The notes under the pieces are model-generated. The model was not told the origin of the DNA, did no database searches, and saw only the letters and a list, made by a program, of their open reading frames with translations. From assembly GCF_017573545.1 (NCBI RefSeq), contig NZ_JAGEOK010000013.1, positions 124,001 through 188,000 on the forward strand: a stretch of 64,000 nucleotides of DNA, in the 5' to 3' direction. Positions 18,129 to 25,580 of the stretch are shown piece by piece; within the stretch, counting starts at the first letter, position 1; each line of letters begins with the position of its first letter. This stretch comes from Actinomadura nitritigenes (GTDB lineage: Bacteria; Actinomycetota; Actinomycetes; Streptosporangiales; Streptosporangiaceae). The translations under genes were made by a program, and so were the position numbers.

Positions 18129-18386
18129 GTGTCCTCGTTCAAAATGTCGCCTGACCTCACCGTGCCCGCCGCCGGCGCGTCCGACAACGGCGTGACCGGC
18201 TGGCGGAAAAGCGCGCGCTGCGCGGGCAACGGCGCCTGCGTGGAAATCGGGAGCCTGCGCGGCGGCGCGGTCGCCGCACGGGACGCCTTCCACGGCGATA
18301 CCGGGCCCGTGCTGACGTTCTCCGCCGCCGAGTGGCGGGCGTTCGCGTCCGCCGCCAAGGCCGGGCGCTTCGATCTGGCCCGCTGA
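18129..18386 (+). CDS. DUF397 domain protein paired with the XRE regulator
   Basis: 85 aa from GTG 18129, with GGAAAGG seven bases upstream. The DUF397 core is clear: GWRKSARCAGNGACVEI, a central VAARDA and the C-terminal EWRAFASAAKAGRFDL. DUF397 proteins are short (about 60-90 aa), act next to XRE/DUF5753 regulators in actinomycetes, and are thought to antagonise them by direct contact. That role is taken from the WhiJ literature and is not shown here. It lies 43 bp downstream of the regulator and is probably co-regulated with it. Confidence 0.88.
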   Translation: MSSFKMSPDLTVPAAGASDNGVTGWRKSARCAGNGACVEIGSLRGGAVAARDAFHGDTGPVLTFSAAEWRAFASAAKAGRFDLAR

Positions 18387-18585
18387 CCCAGGGGGTCCGC
18401 GGGGCGAAGAGGTGACCGAGGGCCCGCACCGGCTGCCGCCGGGGCGGGCCGCTCTTGCGTACCAGGGGTCGCAGCCGTACCGGCGCCCCCGTTGATCATC
18501 GGCATTTCCGGCGGATCTTGTTACCTTGTTCCTGGCATCGGCAGCGCCGCCGTGAGCAGAATGCGTCTCCGATTCGGGAGCCAGG

Positions 18586-18792
18586 ATGAGTTTCCATGCC
18601 GCACCGCCCCCACGCTGGAGGAAGAGCACCCGCTGCGGGGCGAGCAACACCTGTGTCGAGGTGGCCGGGCACGACGACGGAATCGTCTCCGTACGGGACG
18701 GAGCAGCCGACGATACGTGCTTGGACTTCGCTCGCGGAGAATGGCGGCGGTTCGTCGCGGCCGTCCGGAGGGGAGCCTTCGACTTGCACTGA
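18586..18792 (+). CDS. Second DUF397 domain protein
   Basis: 68 aa from ATG 18586, preceded by GGGAG. Core motif WRKSTRCGASNTCVEV near the N-terminus, VSVRDGA in the middle and EWRRFVAAVRRGAFDL at the end, the same architecture as the upstream DUF397 protein but clearly diverged. It is 199 bp downstream of the first DUF397 gene in the same orientation and has no regulator of its own next to it. It may act on the same XRE protein or on one encoded elsewhere. A shared terminator with convergent glmS follows. Confidence 0.85.
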   Translation: MSFHAAPPPRWRKSTRCGASNTCVEVAGHDDGIVSVRDGAADDTCLDFARGEWRRFVAAVRRGAFDLH

Positions 18793-18891
18793 AACTTGCA
18801 TTTACTGAGATTCTCAGAAACGACCGCGAATAGCTCCCCGCCCATCCGCACCGGCGCGGACGGGCGGGCACGCTGAGACTCCGCACGCGAA

Positions 18892-18921
18892 GGGCGGGGG
18901 AGGCGACCGCCTCCCCCGCCC
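18892..18921. terminator. Bidirectional terminator between DUF397 and glmS
   Basis: Perfect 13-bp GC stem, GGGCGGGGGAGGC / GCCTCCCCCGCCC, with a GACC tetraloop, lying between convergent genes 14 bp from the glmS stop. It can serve both strands. Confidence 0.8.
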
Positions 18922-18934
18922 CCCGTGTCGGCGG

Positions 18935-20794
18935 CTACTCGACCGTGACGGACTTCGCGAGGTTGCGGGGCTGGTCCACGTCGTGGCCCTTCGCGGTGGC
19001 CAGCTCGCAGGCGAACACCTGCAGCGGGACGGTCGTCACGAGCGGCTGCAGCAGCGTCGGGACGGCCGGGACGCTGATCAGCGTGTCCGCGTACGGCTCC
19101 ACCGACTCGTCGCCCTCCTCCGCGATCACGATGGTGCGGGCACCGCGGGCGCGGATCTCCTGGATGTTCGAGACGATCTTGTCGTGCAGGACGTCCCGGG
19201 CGCGCGGCGGCACGACCACCACGACCGGCAGCCCCTGCTCGATCAGCGCGATCGGGCCGTGCTTCAGCTCGCCCGCCGCGAACCCCTCGGCGTGCATGTA
19301 CGCCAGCTCCTTGAGCTTCAGGGCGCCCTCCAGCGCCACCGGGAAGCCCACGTGCCGGCCGAGGAACAGCACGCACCGCTCGTCCGCCAGGGACCGGGCC
19401 AGCTCGCGGACCGGCTCCATGGTCTCCAGGACCTTGTCGACCTTCTCCGGCATCCGCTCCAGCAGCTGCACCATCGCGAACACCTCGTCGCCCCACTTGG
19501 TGCCGCGCACCTGCGCGATGTAGAGCGCGATCAGGTAGACCGCGACGAGCTGGGTCAGGAACGCCTTGGTCGAGGCGACCGCGATCTCCGGGCCGGCGTG
19601 CGTGTACAGCACGCCGTCGCACTCGCGCGGCAGCGTCGAGCCGTTGACGTTGCAGATGCCGAGCAGCTTGGCCTTCTGCTCGCGGGCGTGCCGGACGGCC
19701 ATCAGCGCGTCCATCGTCTCCCCGGACTGGGAGATCGCGATGACCAGCGTCGTCGGCGACAGGATCGAGTCCCGGTAGCGGAACTCGCTGGCCAGCTCCA
19801 CCTCGCAGGGCAGCCCCGCCCAGTGCTCGATCGCGTACTTGGCGATCAGCCCGGCGTGGTAGGACGTGCCGCACGCCACGATGATGATCTTGTCGACCTC
19901 GCGGAGCTCCCGGTCCGAGATGCGCATCTCGTCCAGGTGCAGCCGGCCGTCCGCGCCGATCCGGCCGAGCAGCGTGTCGGCGACCGCCCGCGGCTGCTCG
20001 GCGATCTCCTTGAGCATGAAGTAGTCGTAGCCGCCCTTCTCCGCGGCCGACACGTCCCAGTCGACGTGGTACTCCTTCACCTCGGCGGGGCGGCCCTCGA
20101 AGTCGGTGACCGTCACCCCGCCCGACCGCAGCTCGACGACCTGGTCCTGGCCCAGCTCGATCGCGTCCCGGGTGTGCTCGATGAACGCCGCGACGTCGCT
20201 GGCGAGGAAGTTCTCGCCCTGCCCGACCCCGACCACCAGCGGCGAGTTGCGGCGCGCGCCGACCACCAGGTCGTCGTCCTCGCCGTGCACCGCGACCAGC
20301 GTGAACGCGCCCTCCAGCCGGCGGCACACCCGGCGCATCGCCTCCGCGAGGCCGCCCTGGGCGTTGCCGTCCACCGCCGCGAGCTCGTCCTCCAGCAGGT
20401 GCGCGACGGCCTCGGTGTCGGTGTCGGACTTCAGCTTGTGCCCGGCGTCCTCCAGCTCGGCGCGCAACTCGGCGAAGTTCTCGATGATCCCATTGTGGAT
20501 CACCGCGACGGAGCCGGTGCAGTCGGTGTGCGGGTGGGCGTTGCGGTCGTTCGGCGCGCCGTGCGTCGCCCACCGCGTGTGCCCCATGCCGAGCGTCCCG
20601 GCGGGCGGCGGCTCCTCGGCGAGCGCCTCCCGCAGGTTCACCAGCTTCCCCGCCCGCTTCGCCGTCGCCAGGCGTCCGTCGGCCAGCACGGCCACCCCGG
20701 CCGAGTCATAGCCCCGGTACTCCAGCCTGGCCAGCCCGTCGACCACGACGTCGAGCGCGGGCCGGCCGCCTACGTACCCCACGATTCCGCACAT
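18935..20794 (-). CDS. glmS: Glutamine--fructose-6-phosphate aminotransferase (isomerizing)
   Basis: 619 aa from ATG 20794. Makes glucosamine-6-phosphate from fructose-6-phosphate and glutamine, the first step to UDP-GlcNAc. N-terminal Ntn glutaminase domain with nucleophile Cys2 in MCGIVGYVG and YRGYDSAGV near 28-36. Two SIS isomerase domains follow in the C-terminal 380 residues (SQSGETMDAL is the sugar-phosphate loop). The sequence ends in AKSVTVE, the conserved tail. glmM, the next enzyme of the pathway, is in the same window at 34042-35385. No sign of a glmS ribozyme was seen upstream. It is divergent from coaA, with 124 bp between starts. Confidence 0.98.
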   Translation of the reverse strand: MCGIVGYVGGRPALDVVVDGLARLEYRGYDSAGVAVLADGRLATAKRAGKLVNLREALAEEPPPAGTLGMGHTRWATHGAPNDRNAHPHTDCTGSVAVIHNGIIENFAELRAELEDAGHKLKSDTDTEAVAHLLEDELAAVDGNAQGGLAEAMRRVCRRLEGAFTLVAVHGEDDDLVVGARRNSPLVVGVGQGENFLASDVAAFIEHTRDAIELGQDQVVELRSGGVTVTDFEGRPAEVKEYHVDWDVSAAEKGGYDYFMLKEIAEQPRAVADTLLGRIGADGRLHLDEMRISDRELREVDKIIIVACGTSYHAGLIAKYAIEHWAGLPCEVELASEFRYRDSILSPTTLVIAISQSGETMDALMAVRHAREQKAKLLGICNVNGSTLPRECDGVLYTHAGPEIAVASTKAFLTQLVAVYLIALYIAQVRGTKWGDEVFAMVQLLERMPEKVDKVLETMEPVRELARSLADERCVLFLGRHVGFPVALEGALKLKELAYMHAEGFAAGELKHGPIALIEQGLPVVVVVPPRARDVLHDKIVSNIQEIRARGARTIVIAEEGDESVEPYADTLISVPAVPTLLQPLVTTVPLQVFACELATAKGHDVDQPRNLAKSVTVE

Positions 20795-20918
20795 GGCGGC
20801 AACTCTATTCGGTGTCTCCCCCCGGACCTACCTGCGGAGGGCGCGGACGGGTGGCGCTAGGTTGGACGCCCGGTGAAAACCCGGAGACCGGCCTGAACGA
20901 ACGATTACCGTTCTGGCC

Positions 20919-21860
20919 ATGACGAGCGGATGGGACAGCGTGCCGACCCCTTACGTGGAACTCTCCCGCGAGGCCTGGCGGGCCCTGCGCGAGAACACCC
21001 CGCTGCCCCTCACCCCCGGTGAGCTGGACGCCCTGCGCGGCCTGCGGGACCCGATCGACATCACCGAGGTCGAGGAGGTCTACCTGCCGCTGTCACGGCT
21101 GCTGAACCTGTTCTTCCAGTCCGACGGGCGGCTCCGCGACACCGTCAGCGGCTTCCTCGGCGGCGAGGTCGCCCCCACCCCGTTCATCATCGGCGTCGCG
21201 GGCAGCGTCGCGGTCGGCAAGTCCACCACGTCGCGGCTGCTGCGCACCCTGCTGGCCCGCTGGCCCGAGCACCCGACCGTGGAACTCGTCACGACGGACA
21301 GTTTCCTGTATCCGAACGCGATCCTTAACGAGCGCGGGATCATGGAAAGGAAGGGCTTCCCGGAGTCCTACGACCGGCGCGCGCTGGTCCGGTTCGTCTC
21401 GTCGATCAAGGCGGGGGCCGAGAAGGCGGAGATCCCGGTGTACTCCCATCTGGAGTACGACATCGTCCCGGACGCGGTGCAGACCGTCCGGCGGCCCGAC
21501 ATCCTGATCGTCGAGGGGCTGAACGTGCTGCAGGCGCCGCCGCCCGGCACCCTCGGCGTGTCCGACTTCTTCGACTTCTCGATCTACGTGGACGCCCGGG
21601 TCGAGGACATCATGCAGTGGTACGTCGAGCGCCTGTTCGCGCTGCGCCGCACGGCGTTCACCGACCCGCGCTCGTACTTCCACAAGTACGCCCACGAACT
21701 GGACGAGGACGAGACCGCCGCGTTCGCCAAGCGGGTCTGGCGGGACGTCAACGAGATCAACCTCGTGTCCAACATCCTGCCGACCCGGGCCCGCGCCACC
21801 CTCGTCCTACACAAGGGCCGCGACCACGCCGTGCAGCGCGTCCGGCTACGCCGGATCTGA
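20919..21860 (+). CDS. coaA: Type I pantothenate kinase
   Basis: 313 aa from ATG 20919. Catalyses the first committed step of coenzyme A synthesis, phosphorylating pantothenate with ATP. P-loop GVAGSVAVGKST spans about residues 92-103. VTTDSFLYPN, YDRRALVRF and VEGLNVL are characteristic of bacterial CoaA. The length is normal. No strong ribosome binding site is seen before the ATG. It is divergent from glmS, and the 3' end overlaps the convergent broken DUF4328 gene by 15 bp. Confidence 0.97.
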   Translation: MTSGWDSVPTPYVELSREAWRALRENTPLPLTPGELDALRGLRDPIDITEVEEVYLPLSRLLNLFFQSDGRLRDTVSGFLGGEVAPTPFIIGVAGSVAVGKSTTSRLLRTLLARWPEHPTVELVTTDSFLYPNAILNERGIMERKGFPESYDRRALVRFVSSIKAGAEKAEIPVYSHLEYDIVPDAVQTVRRPDILIVEGLNVLQAPPPGTLGVSDFFDFSIYVDARVEDIMQWYVERLFALRRTAFTDPRSYFHKYAHELDEDETAAFAKRVWRDVNEINLVSNILPTRARATLVLHKGRDHAVQRVRLRRI

Positions 21861-22599
21861 CACCGCCGGATCCGACACCGCCGGAGCTGCGCCGGTGGGA
21901 TCCGAGACGGCCGGCCCGGTCTTCTCCGGTGCCGGTGCCGGCGACTCCAGCGCCCTCGGGGCGGGCGCGGCGACGGCCTCCGCCAGCCGGACCGCCTGCG
22001 CCTCCTGGAACCTGGTGATCCGCCAGACGACCAGCGCCGCGAGGGCGGCCGCCACGGTCCCGGCAGCGAGATCGGCGACGTAGAAGGCGAGCTCGTGCCG
22101 GATGCGCCCTCGAGCCGGAGAGGTCCAGGTCCACCGCCCGGCCGCCCAGCAGGTAGACGACCCACGCGGCCCACCACGCGTTCACCGGCCAGGCCGCTCG
22201 CCGGGGGCCGCTCGCGCGCCACAGGGCGGCGACGATCGAGCGCGGGATCCACAAGCTCATGACGGGCACGAACCAGCCGATGACCGCCCAGGGTCGCCCC
22301 CAGCCGTACGGCGCCTCGATGACGTCGGCGACCCCGCGCGCCCGCCACAGCCAGACGATCACCGCGACGCCGGTGAGGACGGTCAGCGCGAGCTGCCCGG
22401 TCGCCCCGTAGGCGAGGGCGTCGAGGACGTCGTCGGTCCGCCGCGTAAAGCCGTCCCGGTCGACCAGCTCGATCGCCCACAGGCCCGCCGCGGCGAGGGC
22501 GGAGAGCAGCAGGGCGTTCCCGGTCAGCGCCCCGACCGCCACGAGCGCCGCCGCCCGCGGCGGCTTGATGATCTCTGCTGGAGGGGGGTGCACGCTCAC
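21846..22599 (-). pseudogene. DUF4328-type membrane protein gene interrupted by a frameshift
   Basis: From GTG 22599 (AGGA six bases upstream) one frame encodes the start of a multi-spanning protein: several hydrophobic helices, then GWGRPWAVIGWFVPVMSLWIP and NAWWAAWVVYLLGGRAVDL, typical of DUF4328. After about position 22100 this frame turns into arginine-rich nonsense. In the +1 frame the expected last part appears: RIRHELAFYVADLAAG, a helix with AALAALVVWRITRFQEAQ, and a Pro/Ala tail ending at 21846. Joining the two frames at about 22085-22130 gives one coherent protein of about 250 aa. Either a one-base insertion (or two-base loss) has inactivated the gene or there is a sequencing error. 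Function of DUF4328 is unknown. Confidence 0.7.
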
Positions 22600-22727
22600 C
22601 TCGGTTCCTGAAGGGGGTGGCCCGGCCGCCCGATCCTTCCCGGGCGGGACGGCCGCCCGGAAGGCTTTCAAGATCACGAAGTCGGGACGCCGGGCTCTTG
22701 CCGGACCCGGTTCCGGGCGCGTAGTGT

Positions 22728-22742
22728 ACGAAACCGTTTCGT
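22728..22742. promoter_or_regulatory. Palindromic TetR-type operator
   Basis: ACGAAA-CCG-TTTCGT, a perfect 6-bp inverted repeat, 20 bp upstream of the TetR start in the gap between it and the divergent DUF4328 gene. Shape and GAAAC...GTTTC content are typical of TetR-family operators. It is probably autoregulatory. Confidence 0.65.
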
Positions 22743-22762
22743 TTCGAATGTGGAGGGTGAGC

Positions 22763-23347
22763 ATGGCGGACGCACGGGGCGCGGCCCGCGAGGAGGCCAT
22801 CCTGCGAGCGGTCCTCGACCTGATCGCCGAGGTCGGCTACGACCAGATGACCATGGACGCGATCGCCGCGCGGGCGCGGGCCAGCAAGGCGACGATCTAC
22901 CGGCGCTGGCCCGGCAAGGCCGAGCTGGTGGTGGCGGCGGTCCGCGGGCGCGCCGGGGCCGCCGCGGTGACCCCGCCCGACACCGGGGAGCTGCGCACCG
23001 ACCTGCTCGCGGTGCTGGGGCGGATGCGCGACGGCCTGCTGGCCCAGGACGCCGCGCTGATCCTCGGCCTGATGGTCGCCATGCACCGGGACCCGGCGCT
23101 GGCCGACGCCGTCCGGGCCCGGTTCGTGCACGACAAGCACGCGATGTTCGGCGCGGCCATCGCGCAGGCCATCGCGCGCGGCGACCTCCCGGCCGGCCTC
23201 GACGCCGCCCTGTTCATGGAGATCAGCTCGTCGATGCTGTTCTCCCGGCTGTTCGTCGCCGGCGAGCCGCTCGACGACGCCTTCGTCCGCCGCCTGGTGG
23301 ACGACGTGCTGCTGCCCCTTCTCCACCACCGGACCAGCGCGACCTAG
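22763..23347 (+). CDS. TetR/AcrR family transcriptional regulator
   Basis: 194 aa from ATG 22763, with GGAGGGTG upstream. An earlier in-frame ATG lies on top of the operator and is less likely. The N-terminal DNA-binding domain has ILRAVLDLIAEVGYDQMTMDAIAARARASKATIYRRW starting at about residue 13, with a TetR helix-turn-helix. The C-terminal ligand domain (about 75-194) is of the kind found beside efflux or membrane genes. It is followed after 9 bp by a small membrane protein gene, likely co-transcribed. The palindrome at 22728-22742 is a candidate binding site. Ligand unknown. Confidence 0.9.
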   Translation: MADARGAAREEAILRAVLDLIAEVGYDQMTMDAIAARARASKATIYRRWPGKAELVVAAVRGRAGAAAVTPPDTGELRTDLLAVLGRMRDGLLAQDAALILGLMVAMHRDPALADAVRARFVHDKHAMFGAAIAQAIARGDLPAGLDAALFMEISSSMLFSRLFVAGEPLDDAFVRRLVDDVLLPLLHHRTSAT

Positions 23348-23356
23348 GAGCATCCG

Positions 23357-23680
23357 ATGTGGCAGACGATCGTTCTCAGCGGCCTCGGCGGAGTGCTGGG
23401 CGGCAACGCCCTCCCCCACTTCGTGCGCGGCATCACCCGCGAGCGCTACCCGAACCTCACCGGCAACGGACCGCTGTCGAACCTCGTCGGCGGCTGGGCC
23501 GGGCTCGTGATGGCGCTCCTGCTCGTCCACTGGGCGGACCCGGGCCGGCACCCTGGCTGGGCCTTCGGGTCCACGGCGGCCGGCGTGCTGCTCATCGGCC
23601 TGTTCCACGCGGGCCCGGGCGCCTTCGGCCGCAAGGAGACCCCCGCCCCGGCCGCCCCCCGCCCCGGCCCCGCGGCTTGA
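23357..23680 (+). CDS. Small integral membrane protein
   Basis: 107 aa from ATG 23357, with TAGGAG immediately upstream. The TetR stop lies only 9 bp before the start. About three hydrophobic helices: 4-17 (SGLGGVLGGNALPH region), 43-60 (LVGGWAGLVMALLLVHW) and 68-85 (WAFGSTAAGVLLIGLF). The C-terminus is a Pro/Ala tail. There is no recognised catalytic motif. As the only downstream gene of the TetR transcript it may be the regulated product. Function unknown. Confidence 0.75.
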   Translation: MWQTIVLSGLGGVLGGNALPHFVRGITRERYPNLTGNGPLSNLVGGWAGLVMALLLVHWADPGRHPGWAFGSTAAGVLLIGLFHAGPGAFGRKETPAPAAPRPGPAA

Positions 23681-23699
23681 GTCCCCGGACCCGGGCGCG

Positions 23700-24170
23700 T
23701 CAGGACGTCCAGGCGAGCTCGTAGTACTTCAGCGCGTCGTCCTCGGCGACCATGCGCATGCCCGCCGCCGCCATGACGCGCTGCGACGCGACGTTGCCGC
23801 GGTCGGTGTCGCCCCTCACGCGGGCGGCGCCGGCCGCGCGGGCGAAGCGGAGGAGTTCCCGGAGCGTCTCGGCGGCGTACCCGTGTCCGCGCGCCGCCTC
23901 GACCAGCCCGTACCCGATCGTGACGGTGCCGTCGTCGTCCGGGGCCGCGTGGAAGCCCGCGCCGCCGATGGCGCGCCCGTCGGCCCGTACCCGGATCTCG
24001 TAGGCGCCGAAGGGCCGCGGATCACCGTCGGAGGCGCAGACCCCCAGATAGCGGCGCGCTACCGCCACGTCCACGGCGGTGGGATAGCCGTCCGCCGGAG
24101 CCGGCCCGGCCTCCACCAGCCGCTCCGCCTCGGCGACGGTGAACGGGTGCAGCACGAGACGGTCCGTCAC
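23700..24170 (-). CDS. GNAT family N-acetyltransferase (RimJ/RimL type)
   Basis: 156 aa from GTG 24170, which has GGAGGA six bases upstream. An in-frame ATG at 24182 would place that Shine-Dalgarno inside the gene. The fold has the RimJ/RimL-like N-terminus TDRLVLHPFT, an acetyl-CoA loop in ARGHGYAAETLRELLRFA and the C-terminal GNVASQRVMAAAGMR. The acceptor is unknown. It is divergent from the CadD-like gene, with 85 bp between starts, so a common promoter region is likely. Confidence 0.85.
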   Translation of the reverse strand: MTDRLVLHPFTVAEAERLVEAGPAPADGYPTAVDVAVARRYLGVCASDGDPRPFGAYEIRVRADGRAIGGAGFHAAPDDDGTVTIGYGLVEAARGHGYAAETLRELLRFARAAGAARVRGDTDRGNVASQRVMAAAGMRMVAEDDALKYYELAWTS

Positions 24171-24255
24171 AAGTTCCTCCATGCCCCAAAGCAGTACCAG
24201 CCGGGCGGCCGGCAGGGCATGTGGTTTTCCGGGCGCGGCGGTAGGTTCGTCCGTT

Positions 24256-24840
24256 ATGGGAGCGACCGTCGGTGCGGCGATCGGCATGTTCGCCGGGACC
24301 AACGTCGACGACATCATCGTGCTGACCGTCCTCTTCCTGACCGCGCGGACCGGCGGTGCGCCCCGGGTCCGGAAGATCTGGGCCGGGCAGTACGCGGGCG
24401 TCGGCGTCCTGGTCCTGGTCTCGGTGGTCGCGGCGCTGGGGCTGGCCGTCGTCCCGGACGCGTGGATCGGGCTGCTCGGCCTCGTCCCGTTCGCGCTCGG
24501 CGTCCGCGGGCTGGTCGGAGCGGTGCGGTCCGGGGACGGCGACCCGCCGCCCGTGGCGTCGGGCACCGCCGCCGTGGCCGCCGTCACGATCGCCAACGGC
24601 GCCGACAACATCGCGGTCTACACGCCCGTGTTCCGGACCATCGGGCCCGGCGCGACGGCCGTGACGATCGCGGTGTTCGCCGCCGGGGTGGCGCCGTGGT
24701 GCCTGGCCGGGTCATGGCTCGGCTCGCACAGGAAGGTCATCGAGGTCGTCGAGCGCTACGGCCGCTGGCTCGTCCCGCTCGTCTTCATGGCGATCGGCGC
24801 GATCATCGTCGCCGGTTCCGGGGTGCTGACCCGGCTCTGA
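24256..24840 (+). CDS. CadD-like cadmium resistance / efflux membrane protein
   Basis: 194 aa from ATG 24256. Six hydrophobic segments. Acidic FAGTNVDDIIVL lies in the first helix and the matching IANGADNIAVYTPVF in the second half, the internal repeat that characterises the Cad (CadD) family related to LysE exporters. The conserved acidic and Asn residues in these helices fit cation export. Substrate specificity, cadmium or otherwise, cannot be judged. No metal-sensor gene is adjacent; the following TetR gene is convergent and belongs with the next cassette. Confidence 0.8.
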   Translation: MGATVGAAIGMFAGTNVDDIIVLTVLFLTARTGGAPRVRKIWAGQYAGVGVLVLVSVVAALGLAVVPDAWIGLLGLVPFALGVRGLVGAVRSGDGDPPPVASGTAAVAAVTIANGADNIAVYTPVFRTIGPGATAVTIAVFAAGVAPWCLAGSWLGSHRKVIEVVERYGRWLVPLVFMAIGAIIVAGSGVLTRL

Positions 24841-24880
24841 TCAGGGCCCGGCCGCGCGGGCGCTGCCCGGCCGTGAGGAT

Positions 24881-25504
24881 CTACGCCTGACGCGGGGCGG
24901 ACGGCGGCGCGGGCAGGGTGTCGAGCCAGCGGATGAGGCGGGTCCCCTCGCCGGTCATGATCTCGGGGTCGCGCAGCGCGTTGGCCAGGAGCGACATGCC
25001 CTGGTAGCCGGCGACGAGAGTCACCGCGAGGCGGTCGGGGTCGGGCCGGCCAAGCTCGCGGAACTGGCGCTCGGCCCAGTCGAGCAGCCGCCGGATCACC
25101 CGGCCGGCCTCCACGTCGAGCACGCCGTCGGCGCGCTTGTCCAGCTCGGCGGCCAGGGTGCCGGTGGGGCAGCCGTAGCGGGCGGCGACGTCCCTTCCCC
25201 CCATCCAGGCCTCGACGAGGCCCTTCAGGCGGTCGCGCGGGTCGGGCAGCCGGTCCAGCCCGGCGGTGAGCTCGTCCAGGTGGGCCGTGTGCTCGGCGAG
25301 GGCCGCCTGGACCAGCTCGTCCTTGGTCTTGAAGTAGTAGTAGACGTTCCCGACGGGGACGTCGGCCGCGCGGGCGATGTCGGCGAGGGTGGTGCGTTCG
25401 ACGCCCTGCTCGTGCAGCACCTTCGTGGCGGCGGCCGTCAGCCTGCGGCGCTTGTCCGCCCCGCGGGCCCTCGGTCGAGTCACTGAGTCAGTCACCCGAC
25501 TCAC
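24881..25504 (-). CDS. TetR family regulator of the NmrA/MFS cassette
   Basis: About 207 aa. The start is uncertain: TTG 25513, GTG 25504, 25495 or 25483, with no good ribosome binding site for any, so translation may be leaderless. DNA-binding domain: RLTAAATKVLHEQGVERTTLADIARAADVPVGNVYYYFKTKDELV begins it. The C-terminal domain (about 95-205) includes GCPTGTLAAELDK, as in TetR_C_6/YcfQ-like regulators. It is divergent from the NmrA-like oxidoreductase gene, with two inverted repeats in and near the shared promoter. It probably represses that gene and itself. Confidence 0.88.
   Translation of the reverse strand: MSRVTDSVTRPRARGADKRRRLTAAATKVLHEQGVERTTLADIARAADVPVGNVYYYFKTKDELVQAALAEHTAHLDELTAGLDRLPDPRDRLKGLVEAWMGGRDVAARYGCPTGTLAAELDKRADGVLDVEAGRVIRRLLDWAERQFRELGRPDPDRLAVTLVAGYQGMSLLANALRDPEIMTGEGTRLIRWLDTLPAPPSAPRQA
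25484..25503. promoter_or_regulatory. Inverted repeat in the TetR/NmrA divergent promoter, TetR side
   Basis: TGAGTC-N8-GACTCA, built from the same AGTC tetranucleotides as the palindrome at 25542. It overlaps the possible first codons of the TetR gene, arguing that the true start is one of the downstream GTG codons. Confidence 0.45.
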
Positions 25505-25541
25505 TATAGACAACCGATACCGGTTCCGTGCTACCGTCCTC

Positions 25542-25571
25542 CTCAGTCAGTCAGCTAACTAACTAACTGAG
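25542..25571. promoter_or_regulatory. 30-bp imperfect palindrome over the NmrA ribosome binding site
   Basis: Two 15-bp arms from CTCAGTCAGTCAGCT on the left to AACTAACTAACTGAG on the right, complementary at 12 of 15 positions, with a 4-bp internal period (AGTC/AGTT). It runs into GAGGAG, the ribosome binding site of the ATG at 25581. Likely binding site of the divergent TetR regulator. Confidence 0.65.
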
Positions 25572-25580
25572 GAGAACGAC

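Noticed and set aside
18054..20573. 839-codon minus-strand frame overlapping glmS and the DUF397 genes
   Set aside because: It runs out of frame through glmS and through the terminator at 18892-18921. glmS itself is unambiguous in another frame.
20795..20918. Search for a glmS ribozyme or riboswitch before glmS
   Set aside because: The gap is 124 bp, shared with divergent coaA, and shows no recognisable ribozyme core; actinobacteria normally lack it.
24256..25504. Treating CadD-like gene and the following TetR gene as one metal-resistance operon
   Set aside because: They are convergent, and the TetR gene shares its promoter region with the NmrA-like gene instead.
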